This document shows positions 30,380-40,707 of a stretch of 64,000 nucleotides of DNA, piece by piece; the stretch's first letter is position 1, and each line of letters starts with the position of its first letter. Under the pieces are notes generated by a model. That model made no database searches and was not told where the DNA came from. It saw only the letters and a list, made by a program, of their open reading frames with translations. The stretch is from NCBI GenBank assembly GCA_949358305.1, contig OX442321.1:1550001-1614000 (forward strand). Direction: 5' to 3'. The stretch comes from Strigamia acuminata (taxonomy: Eukaryota > Arthropoda > Chilopoda > Geophilomorpha > Linotaeniidae). The position numbers and the translations under genes are program-made.

Positions 30380-33230
30380 GGAGTGACGAGAAAGAGCGCA
30401 AACACGAAGACGACTCGCGTGCCATCATGCTGTTGGTGTTTAGCCTATCATGTAAAATATTCCCTTCCCACAAACAAATTAACAATACTAAACAAATACA
30501 TTTAATACTAATTCTAAATCCCTTTTTTTCTCCTTTTCCTACTCTAAAACGCTCCCGTTTCGTGTTGCGAGCACTGAAAACGAGACACACACTCTCACCT
30601 CCTTCCAACTAATAAATGTAACAACAAAATGGGCGCTCCAACGTTTTTTGGGGCCTTGGCTGCCCCGTGCACGCGCCCAGTGCCGATCGAGTGCCTTTTT
30701 TTCGTCAAATTTGAAATTAAAAAATTAAAAAATTGAATTTTTCTAATTTGGATTTCTTTGCAATTTTTTTGGAGAAAATTTGATTGATTTTCGTTGGCTT
30801 TTCGGCGCTCGCATCACCTTTTTTCGTCACCCCTTTTGCACCTTTTCACAATCTCCGTTCCAATTTTGCAGCTCAACTTTTGATGTATTTTTTGTTTTGA
30901 TTTTGAATTTTGTTTTCTGATTATTTTTTTGTCTCTCAGTAGAAATGCTTCGTTGTCTCGTGGTGAATTCAGCGGCAAACTAAAAAAATTGCACTCGTAG
31001 TTCGCGCACGCACGTCAAATGAAAATGAAATGTTTGGTGGAGCATTTGCGACTGGTGGTGCCGCGATTTTATTTTGAAAAATATATATAATAAAAGAAAA
31101 AATGAAAAAAATGATATCTAGTTAGGTTGAAATGGAAAATTTTGAATTTTTCTAACGGATTGACGTCGTTTATGATTTATTTTTTCAGTTGGGTTTTCAT
31201 GTTAGTTTGAGGCACCGCCACAAGTTTTTTAGTTCGCCGCTTTATTCACGATCGTTCGTCTCTCGTCGTATTTTTCTTTTGATTTAATTTAATTTAATTG
31301 TTTTCCTTATATATATATGTATAAATATTATTTTTTTGGGTCTGTTAGGCGCCTTTCGGGGCCCTAAGTCGGTGTAAGAAATTAAAATTGCGAATTTTGT
31401 CGAGCCAGATGCGAAATGGATTATTTAACGTTGAAAAAAAATTGAAAATACCGAAAAATTTAATTTAATAATAAAGAATTGATTTTTTTTGTTTATTTTT
31501 TCGGATGTAGTTACGAGTTTTTTGTGGAAAAAAAAACAAAATGGATGAAATTTTTGAGTTTTTGTTGTTGATTTCGAATGTGTGCAGCAATGGCTCTTTA
31601 AAAAAGAGGAGAAATAAAATGTAAAAAAACAAAAAATTTATATGATAAAATTTGATTCAGTTTAAGCGGATGCAAAGTGAGAACAACTGTATTTCTAACA
31701 AACTTAATCGATGCAAGCGTCATTGTACAAAAATACTGATAAAAAAAAAAAAAAAAAAAAAATTCGCTTCTCCAGATCCCTTCTCGTGTTTTGTGTGTCC
31801 CACAAATGTTTATCACTAAAAATTGGCCTCAAATTAATTTAAGAAATTTAAAAAATAAATTTAAAAATAAAGGAAATGTATCTTTGTTTAATTTTTTTGT
31901 TGTTGTTGTTTGTTTTGAGTGATTTTTCAATATTTTGTTTGGATTGTTTGGTTTTTCACACATTTATTTTTTTTTTTTTTTGATTTTTCTTTCCCAGTTT
32001 GTATGATAAGAGGTTTATGTGTATGATGGATCTTTTGGAAATGTTACAAAATGTACATTTAGAATATGAAAACAAATCAGTGACTGTTTTTAGGTTTAAA
32101 TTCTCTTTGTTATTAATCAGTTTTCTTAGTGTGCTCAGAGTATTTTCTCTTTTTTTATATTATTATTACTTTTGATTGATAAATTTTTGCTCAAATAATT
32201 TTTTTTTATATATTTAATAATAATTCAGTCGACCCTTGTCATAACGAAACAACGAAAGTTTGTTATATCAAAATTTTTTAACATGTAGTTATAAAAAAAA
32301 GTTCGTTATATCGTGGTTCATTATAAACAAAGAATTCGTTATATCGCGATTCGTTATAAACATGGTATTCTATGGTCAACCATTCGTTACATTGCGGTTC
32401 GTTATAACGTGGTTTGACTGTAAGGACAATAATAACGAAATACGAATTTCATCGAATAGAAACCGTGAAATTTTTCCCTTTTCGTATTAAAAATCGAAGT
32501 AGATTTTCGAAATTTAAACACTGCGGTCTCTGATTGATGAAATATGTCAATTAATTTAATTTAGTTTAATTTAAATAACTCTGTGCATACTGAGAATTTA
32601 TTTTTAAAAAAAATAATTTAATTTTTGCTGTAACCAAACAAATCGCCATCTGTTTCAACTCGCGTACCACAATGCTGCTAGTCATGGTTTTAAAAATAAA
32701 AAAAAATCATCCCAATTTGGATAATTCTAAAAAAAAAAAAATTATATAAAATAAAAATATAAAAAAAAAAAATCACAAAAAAAAATAAATAAAAGTTTTT
32801 TCAATTTTTCAAAGATCCGTCTTCATTCCCCGCCCCCAAAAAGCTAAAAAAAAATCTTCAAGTAATATTAATCTTGCGAATATTATTCCTGTAATAATAA
32901 ACTTACAAAAAATATTTCATCCCTAAAATGAAAATCTAAAATATATATAAATAAAAAAAAAAAAGAAAAAATTTCTAAAAATGAAAAAAAATATTGCCAA
33001 AACATGTCATTTATTTTTTACATTTTTGGCAGTGTTCAGTTTTCCTCTATTTAAAAAAGTGTTGATTATTTTCTTTAAATGTATTTTAATGACAATTTTT
33101 CCTATTGTGAAAATGTTGTTTGGTCTTTAAAACTAATGTCATCTCTATCTGTAACAACTGTGACCTTTTTTTTTCTTTTTTTTTAAGATCGGAATTGTAC
33201 ACAATAAATTTGATCCATTTTTGACAGCAC
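30380..33230 (+). other. Probable long 3' UTR and downstream flank of calcineurin A
   Basis: No coding sequence is seen for 2.8 kb after the stop codon. Several AATAAA signals occur (for example near 30611 and 33202), so the transcript may end early or late. A mariner-type MITE lies at 32226-32420. The sequence is otherwise A/T-rich with homopolymer runs. Confidence 0.4.
32226..32420. mobile_element. 195-bp pogo/mariner-type MITE
   Basis: Ends CAGTCGACCCTTGTCATAAC and CGTTATAACGTGGTTTGACTG-type sequence, in inverted orientation, with internal TTCGTTATA repeats. It belongs to the same terminal family as the elements at 5950-6016 and 27670-28637. Confidence 0.75.
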
Positions 33231-33696
33231 TTGTAAATTTTTAATTCAAATCGCTTTGTATAGAACGAAATATCAAATTTATATAGCCGGGGTCAGGATT
33301 ATTTCAAATCGATTGATCTTTGAAAATCAAGCAGACATACAATTTTTCTTATCGTTTTCTTTTCCCTTTCCCTTAACAAACACCGAGTCTTCTCTCGTTG
33401 GCCGCCATTTTTGATTTTCAACAACCGAATATACAAAAATAAATAAAATACAAATAAATATAAATAAAAATAAAAATCCTGATGCCTAAATGTATTGATC
33501 TTTAATTGTAAACATTTCCGTGTTAAAATAAAAAATATTGAATCAATTTTATCACTTTTATTATTCCTCTTTAGGCCTAACTGCGGCGGCGTGGAAGAAT
33601 CGCGGCACATTCGATCATTGTTTTGTTTGGATTCTATTTCTACGGTGATAAATCATAGACTAGTTTGGTATTTTGATTTATCTTTGCTTTTCCACA

Positions 33697-35402
33697 ATGA
33701 GGCTTGTAGATTTGCGTAAAAAAGGCGTTATTAGCACGCCTTTTAACTCGATTATGAAGTACGGTTGTGGGCCGAATTTTGTTCTGAATCGAAAAGGATT
33801 ATTTAAACAAATGATCGAGGAACAAGTAATTTTTTTAAAAATATTTTTCTCCATTAAATTAAATTGAATTTATTTTTCTCTTTGATTTAGGGGGAGATCT
33901 TTTGGTTTCGTTTTTGGTTGAGTTTCTGCTTCCAACCTGCTTATGATCCCTTCGAACCCGTTTGTTTACATTTTCCGTGACTAAACATGTTAGAATTTAT
34001 TTATTTCGTTTCTTTTAAAATAGACGCTGAAAAATTATCGTGTTATTCAACACTTGTGGTGCGAAAATATACACGAGAATATATTGCAGGGTAAGCTAAC
34101 TTGTATAGGTTGCGGTCTATGTGTATAAACATATTAAAACATTCAATTTTTAGTTTCGGATGAAACGGCTGCGACGTTTTGCCTCGATGTTGCAGTTAGC
34201 AGTTTGCTCCAAAATGTCAGTAAGTTAATTAACTTAATCAAGGCCGGAGTAAAGGGTCCCTTATTCTGAAGGGCCCCTGTACATGGTTAAACGTACAAGA
34301 TGCATTTTTCACGCATTTCTCACACGTGAACACATTTTTCATGCATTTTTCACGTGAAAATGCATTATTTCACCGGAAAATGCATTAATACATTATTTCA
34401 TGCATTTTTTTTTACCGGAAAATGCATTACTTTACCGAAAAATGCATTATTTTACCGGAAAATGCATTATTTTACCGGAAAATGCATTATTTCACCGGAA
34501 AATGCATTATTTCACCGAAAAATTCATTGTTTTTTCGTGAACAAGCAATTTTTACACCTAAAAATGAATTTATTTCTCAAAAAATACATTTTTCACCTTT
34601 CACATTAATTCCTTCAATTTCAAACTCCCAGAACTAGAAAATCCTCTCGAAAACCCATCATTAGCAACGACGGTGAAAATATATGACGAAATCAAACACC
34701 TGGTGGCCGAATTCAATTTAGAAAAATATCAAGTCGCAGTAATATAATCCAACAATCATAAACGAACACTATTTTGATGTTTTCAATCAATTTCAGTACG
34801 TGATTCAACCAAACTTCTATTTTTCCATGGCTTTTGGAGTCGCGCTTTGCGAAGTGTTTTGCAAATGGCTGAATGCGCCACAAGTGGGCGACGACGCAAC
34901 CAATTACTGGACGATCCCCGACGTCTATCTGGATGCAGATTTCCCCGCTGAGTATTTGGAGACGTACATGGCCTGCAGATGGAGGGACAAACTGTACACA
35001 CTCCTCGGCGTGTCCGAGAAACAAGTGCCGTGGTTGGTGCGATTGCTGGAACACGTGCAAACCAATGAGTGTCGGTTTGATTTCAAACAACAAATCAAAG
35101 CGATAAGATTCACGGACAATCTTGTGGAAAAGAAAGGAAAAAGGACGACGATTTGCGCCACGAGAGAAACGATGATGATTCTCAAGAAGAAAATTAAAAA
35201 GAAGGACGAATATCCACGCGATGCGAATGGGAGAATTAGGAGATCGCCATCGAGGATACAGTGCATCAGAGTGAGTCAATAAACAATGAGAAATCGGTTG
35301 GAATGTGTGGTAAATTTTATTTGACATTTTCAGATGTATTTGGCTCGGAAATTGTTTGTCAGGAGGAATGGAAGTGGACATATTAATCCAATAATGAAAT
35401 AA
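33697..35402 (+). CDS. Unrecognised conserved-looking protein, 303 aa
   Basis: Exons 33697-33825, 34024-34090, 34154-34219, 34632-34738, 34797-35270 and 35334-35402, all GT-AG and phase-consistent, ending in TAA. The start MRLVDLRKKGVIS follows in-frame upstream stops. There is no signal peptide or membrane segment. The middle has aromatic-rich sequence (YVIQPNFYFSMAFGVALCEV, WTIPDVYLDADFP); the C-terminal third is very basic (ILKKKIKKKD, RIRRSP), suggesting nucleic-acid, microtubule or chromatin contact, but that is a guess. Regular gene structure and poly(A) signals support a real gene. Its last exon is duplicated at 47409-47602. Confidence 0.75.
34300..34560. repeat. 20-bp tandem array in intron 3 of the 34-kb gene
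   Basis: About ten copies of a unit near ATGCATTATTTTACCGGAAA with variants (TTTCACCGGAAA, TTTTTCACGTG). Plus-strand frames here are artefacts. Confidence 0.9.
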
Positions 35403-35742
35403 AAAATATTTCTAAACAAAAATGTTGTTTTCTTTTGTTTTGTTTGGAGTTCAGCACATTTGATTATTGGGTGCTCGAGCGTTTGTATTTTGGCCTACTT
35501 TTATGTAGCCCTACACCAGTGAATAGGCTCAGCCAATAGGAATGGCTGAGCTTCTAACGGTGAGCCAGAGTGTAGTTAAAAATTTTTTAAAATAGATATT
35601 TCTAATCCAGTTGTCGAACTAGATAATTGCCAATGTCACTTCCCACAATTCCGTGCGCAGTATGGTCAGTTGATTGTCTATGCTAGCCTAGATATGTGAA
35701 TTTTCATTCTTGGTGCGAATGTATTAGCCTAATCATCCAGAA

Positions 35743-36175
35743 CTATACTCGAGTTGCACTCAAAAAGGCACCTCACAATGTGTACTCCCATTGGTCGAGC
35801 CAGTTTACTACGAACTCCAGACTGTATACTACTACTAAGAGAAGTAGTTTTGTTTTTTATTTATTGTTGTGATTGTTATGACTAATTTAGTTTATGTTAT
35901 TTTGATTTTATTTTATAAAAAATGTTATTTTCATCATTAAAATCAAGTTTTACACATTAAAAAATGTCGAACTCATGTTTGTTGTGTTTATTGCTTACAT
36001 CGTCTGGAAGTTTGAATTTTAGGCCGTTGCCTAGGCAATCGATTACAATGTCTGTACATTGTAATGCAAATTCTGGTGTTTGGGTCTACTTTTCCGGATC
36101 ACTACACCAGTAAATTGGCTCGACCAATGGGAGTACACATTGTGAGGTGCATTTTTGAGTGCAACTCGAGTATAG
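35743..36175. mobile_element. Foldback MITE with long inverted arms
   Basis: The arm at 35743-35810 (CTATACTCGAGTTGCACTC ... GGTCGAGCCAGTTTACT) is the reverse complement of 36107-36175 with few mismatches; about 300 bp lie between. No coding sequence. Fragments of the same family appear near 57045-57090. Confidence 0.75.
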
Positions 36176-36261
36176 ATTTAAATTTCAAGCTAGCCCAAGA
36201 TAGAAACGAGCGGCTTAAGACAAATGGGAGACAATAATGCGTACAAAATTCACCGACGAAC

Positions 36262-37650
36262 AGGACCGGACTTACGTATAAGCAAAATAAACAGTTACTT
36301 AGGGTCCCTAACCCATCGGCGTATTTACTGTATTTTCCACGACAAGATTTCGATTACTTTAGATTTTTAAAATTAAACTCTTTTTGGGGGGTGCCCTGCA
36401 ATCAGTGGCGGATCTAGCACCCGGCTATCGGGGCTTGAGCCCCGGGCCCCCAAATTCTAGGGGGGCCCCGAGACTCTGGGCCAAGTACTAAAAAAAAAAG
36501 AAAAAAAAAAAGGTCGCTAAAAAAAGAGAAAAAGAAGAAAGGTTGCTATTAAAAATTTTGAGAAAGGGGCCCCGAAAAAACCTCAAGCCCCGGGCCCCCG
36601 AAAAGCTAGATCCGCCCCTGTCTGCAATACCTAAGTCCGGTCCTGCCGACGAGCATTGAAGTCAATGGACGGGGCTCATAAAAACAAACGCATTGGGCGC
36701 TGATCGATGTTGAGTTGATCAGTTTTATTGTAGGTGTGTTCAAGTGTGTTTCTGTGGGTTTTGGTTTTTCTATAAACGGCGAAAACAAGACAAAAAGACA
36801 CGTCAAGTTGTTTCTTTTCGCCAGGGACCCGAGAATTGGTACGAAAGTTGTGTGGCCAACCAAATTCATTACATAGTGGTTTATTTTAACGAGGTTCAAT
36901 TGTATTTTAATTAAAATTGTTTCTTCTTCGCTTTGGTGGATTAGCAGGATGCAACCAGATATTCAAGGTTAAATCAATCTATCACTTAAACATTCCAGTT
37001 TAGGAACTTGAAAAAAAGCCATTTATTGCGTGTTAATAGACACGATGTCATGGAAAGTTAGTTTTCCTTTTGACATTTAACGGTTGAATTATAATCAGAA
37101 TCAAAATCCGACGAGGTGATTACACTCGACGTCATCGGTTGATATGGAATCGAGTCCAATAACTGCATACTCGATAGTAACGGAGCAACCAGTGCGACTC
37201 AAAACCTGTTTGGACCCCGTTCCGACTAAACGTGATGTGTCAGTATTTTCTTATCGGTTATTCATATACAGTATAATCAATCGTATTGAGTTATCAATTT
37301 TTCAGGATCGAAGATTGTTGTACCTGTGCTTGTTGTTACGGATCTCTGCCCGATTGGGGCAAACGAGATGACTCCAGATCTCGAAGATCGAGTTTGGGAT
37401 CTTGTTCCCGTGCGAATGACGTAGTTAATTATCGCAAAGATGAGCGAGATCGTATTCACGTTGAGGACTCTTTTACGTCGATAGATGGCCATGGTGATTC
37501 TGGAGATAAATCCGAGGGGTTCGATGCTAATTGGTGGAGTCGTGAGGAAAAAACGAATGACGGACATTTCAATAGCGATGGTGGGGATTGTTTTTCTAAC
37601 GATCATGAGACGGTGGTGGTGGTGGTGAATGATGGGAAATTAATCGATCA
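36262..37650. repeat. Right arm of the long interrupted inverted duplication
   Basis: Reverse-complement match to 4640-5432 plus 6368-6915. It carries an extra hAT-like MITE at 36403-36620 and lacks the left arm's 5433-6367 block. Confidence 0.85.
36403..36620. mobile_element. hAT-like MITE with target duplication and empty-site evidence
   Basis: Ends CAGTGGCGGATCTAG and CTAGATCCGCCCCTG are inverted with one mismatch. The flanks are CCTGCAAT (36395-36402) and TCTGCAAT (36621-36628), an 8-bp duplication with one change, as for hAT elements. The other inverted arm has a single uninterrupted copy of the site at 6654-6661. Internal sequence is GGGGCCC/CCCCGGG-rich. Confidence 0.88.
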
Positions 37651-37774
37651 ACAATTGTGGCCCACAATGCAACGTCAACTTACACGGTTCCTCAGACCGC
37701 GGCCCGTCGCACAACTCTCAACACTCTTTCGTGCACTCGCGGACAAACTCAAGTACACTCTTCCTCGCACCTGA
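37144..37774 (+). CDS. Predicted small Cys-rich acidic protein, right copy
   Basis: Inverted copy of 4678-5213. The first part (from ATG at 37144) and the CCTCACC exon (after the acceptor near 37303) are kept, with a 9-base in-frame deletion in exon 1 and several amino-acid changes. The glycine-rich tail of the left copy is deleted, so this frame runs on into different sequence ending at 37774. Either a diverged gene or a decaying copy. Confidence 0.3.
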
Positions 37775-38753
37775 CGCAATCGACCCGCACTCCAAATCAC
37801 GAACTTCGAGAACTTCCAATCCGCACTTTCGTAAATCATCTGCAAATAAATAAATTAAGCAAATTAAATACAGTCGAAACTCTTTATAATGATTTGGTTG
37901 GCCAGCCATAGAACACCATGTTAAGTATTTTCGAAAATTGCGATTTGTTGACAAAAATTACACCATTTGTTTAGCACACAAAACACAACACATACCCGAC
38001 GACACCTAGTGCTGATTTGAAGTGATCAATTTCGATTGTGCTGCTGAGTCATAGAGAATATTGTTGCATTTGAGCAATGGCAGAGATTTAGGGTTCAACT
38101 ATAAGCATTCAAATGATGTGAGATTCCTTTTGGTTCGACAGGTGGGTAGGAAGGAAGCATCTGTCGATTAATTTGTTTAATTTGTTTACTTTTGTCTTAG
38201 TGTATGTCACTGACGAGTGTTTTCGAGTTACAGATATTGCAAGAGTAAATTTTAGTATTTTGCTGTTTAAATTTCGTCAATTCCACTGGCACTCCATTCA
38301 TGATATTGGCAAGTTTCTAACAGTTGGACCAAGTTCACCGATTGTAACCGGTTGCGATAGGGCAATGAGTCCCGGCAGACCAAGTTCACCGATTGTAACC
38401 GGTTGCGATAGGGCAATGAGTCCCGGCAGACCATTTTCGCCCTTTTCGCCACACAAAAATACAAAGATTTTTTAAATTAATGAAAATTGATGAAGGCTCT
38501 GCCTACAGGGTGTTGGACGACATTTTGGCCAAAGTATCTAATCCTTTTCTTATATTTAATAAAAATAAATTAATGAAAATTTTTTAATCGCAAACACAAA
38601 AAAGATTTAATTAACTTTTGGCTGGTAGCAACGAAAACAACACTACGGCGGAATTGCCAACAGAAGCACGAAACTTCTTCAATTACAAAAGACAAATTGG
38701 ATTTCGCATTGATGTATGTATTTGCACATTTGTATGTAAAAAATTAAAAATTT
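37775..38753. other. Intergenic, repeat-containing
   Basis: No gene seen. A mariner-type end (ACAGTCGAAACTCTTTATAA) lies at about 37868-37960. The rest is unique-looking AT-rich sequence plus the 51-bp duplication listed separately. Confidence 0.5.
38327..38428. repeat. 51-bp perfect tandem duplication
   Basis: Two copies of a GC-richer unit beginning GACCAAGTTCACCGATTGTA, followed by a partial third start at 38429. The copies look identical, so the duplication is recent. Confidence 0.9.
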
Positions 38754-39068
38754 GTAACCTAGAGCCAGCTGTCAATCAAGATTACGCAAATTTGGTTTTG
38801 GAAATAACGAATTAAAGTGGATTATGAGATTTATCACAGCGCTTTATTGTTTGGAGAATGATTCGTGCATAGTTGCCACCAATCTTCGTGACCCCATGCG
38901 TTGGCAAAACAGCCGGTGATCCCCAATAGTAAATTGGCCGGGTCCATGTTGAGGGATATTTGTGGAGTAGTTTGAAGTGTCCGGTGCCGAGAGACATGGG
39001 AATGCCCATGATGATGCATTCGCTCACTCTGCGGATTGGATCTTTGATTCCGTAATAAACGGCATCGA
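38754..39068 (-). pseudogene. Degraded partial copy of the POLR3A 3' end
   Basis: Reverse-orientation copy of about 18265-18780: end of exon 25, then a jump, then the 3' UTR including AATAAAGCGC and about 100 bp beyond the poly(A) signal. Because it includes flanking DNA past the poly(A) site it is a genomic, not a reverse-transcribed, copy. It lacks everything from the first ATATCC (the U12 donor) to the second ATATCC just after the stop codon, which removes the last intron, the last exon and the stop. The open frame that results ends in 3' UTR sequence and is unlikely to be functional. Confidence 0.88.
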
Positions 39069-39400
39069 CAGTGGCGGATCTATTAGGGCTTGAGGACAGG
39101 AATTTTCATTTCAACCAGATTTAGCCTGGTTTCAGAATTTTTAGAACGTATTTTGGTATCGAAAACATCAAAATCTGTATCGGGCGAACATTTTGGCATC
39201 CATTAAAGGACACGGGTTCCGCCAGGTGGCGCTGCGGTTTGAAAAATTACAAACCGGAAGCACCGGAAGTACTGGAAGTCGAACCCCACACACACACAAA
39301 CATGCAAGTCAAGGAAAAAAAAAACCTTTAAAAAGAAGAATGGTCGCTATTAAAAAATTTGAGAAACGAGGTACCAAAATGGCGGTAAAATAAGCCATCT
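39069..39400. mobile_element. Diverged hAT-like element abutting the POLR3A fragment
   Basis: It starts CAGTGGCGGATCTA exactly where POLR3A similarity ends. GGTCGCTATTAAAAAATTTGAG near 39340 (compare 36550) shows relation to the MITE at 36403-36620. The middle contains unrelated sequence with CACACACA and GGAAGTACTGGAAG. Confidence 0.6.
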
Positions 39401-39757
39401 GATGAGCTTATTAAGAACGAATAAGTAAAAACGTCATTCGGCGCAAAATTTAAATTTTCAAATTGACCAAATGATACAGCTATCAACTCTGGGGGTTATT
39501 TTGTTTTTGTGTAAAGTCTGTAAACATTACACGAAAACACGTATGGTATTTCATTTTTATATTTATACACGTTTAGAATTTAGATGACAATTAACAGCAA
39601 TTTTCTGGAAAAATTTCCAAAAGAAAACCAATAAATAGTTTTGGGACTTACTGGTATTACAAAAACCAGCAATTTGGGGCACGTTTTTGCAACGTATCAT
39701 CAATTTAAAATTTAGGACACGTTTATGATTTGTTCTCTTGGCATGGAGTGCAGTATA

Positions 39758-40666
39758 CAGGGTGGAACAAAAGTCTGTTCCCCTCAAATATTTCCTGAGC
39801 AATTGCATCTAGGCCAACTTTGATGAAGCGAATGTATAGGAAGTTGGCAGAGAGCAATTTAATGATGTCATCAAATTTGACCTTGAAGGCCATTTTCAAG
39901 GTCATTCACTTGCTAACTTCTAAACCAATCAGGTTAGAGCAAAAAAGTCAATTACAAAGTTGTAGAGCACCAGCAAATTAGTACTATCCAACTTATCTTA
40001 GTCATCTTAAGTTAAATGTTTTCTTTTTAAAAAGGAGACAAATCAGAAAAAAATCAGCAAAGTGAAATTTTTTTTATCTTGTGATAATTATCGAGGCATT
40101 AAAAAAAGGCAGTAGGTGCATTCAAAAACTCTAAAACGCCTCTAAAACTCGTTTTGTGTTTGTACGTGTAACGTCATTCCCATTGAATAACATGGGAATA
40201 ACGTTACACGTACAAACCCGAAATGAGTTTTAGAGGCGTTTTAGAGTTTTTGAATGCACCTAGTGGTTTTTCTTGTTTACTTGCATAATAATGCACATTT
40301 GGATACGTTTATTTAAGTAATTCAGTATTTTTGTAATAGAAATTTAAGTTTTGTCACAATGGCTGGCTTTATTTCAGCTGATTTGCCCCCTTTTTAAAAA
40401 GAAAACAGTTAACATAAAATGACTAAAATAAATTGGATAGTACTAATTTGATGGTGCTCTACAACTTTGTAATTGACTTTTTTGCTCTAACCTGATTGGT
40501 TTAGAAGTTAGCAAGTGAATGACCTTGAAAATGGCTTTCAAAGTCAAATTTGATGACGTCATTGGATTGCTCTCACCCAACTTCCTATATGATTGCTTCA
40601 TCAAAGTTGGCCTAGATGCAATTGCTCAGGAAATATTTGAGGGGAACAGACTTTTGTTCCACCCTG
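39758..40666. mobile_element. Mariner-like element with very long terminal inverted repeats
   Basis: Both ends read CAGGGTGGAACAAAAGTCTG inward, flanked by TATA (39754-39757, 40667-40670). The inverted arms extend about 290 bp (to about 40045 and from about 40390). No transposase frame remains. The centre is interrupted by the palindrome at 40113-40262. The right end is 41 bp from the start codon of the BTB gene. Confidence 0.88.
40113..40262. mobile_element. 150-bp near-perfect palindrome MITE nested in the mariner-like element
   Basis: TAGGTGCATTCAAAAACTCT at the left is mirrored by AGAGTTTTTGAATGCACCTA at the right, and pairing continues nearly to the centre (CATTCCCATTG / ACATGGGAATA). 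Foldback element ending in TA. Confidence 0.85.
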
Positions 40667-40707
40667 TATAAGGAAGGGTCTACAACTACAAACATAAACA
40701 TTTCCAA

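Noticed and set aside
38754..39068. Processed (reverse-transcribed) POLR3A pseudogene
   Set aside because: Looks spliced at first, but the junction is between two ATATCC repeats, not exon ends, and the copy continues past the poly(A) signal.
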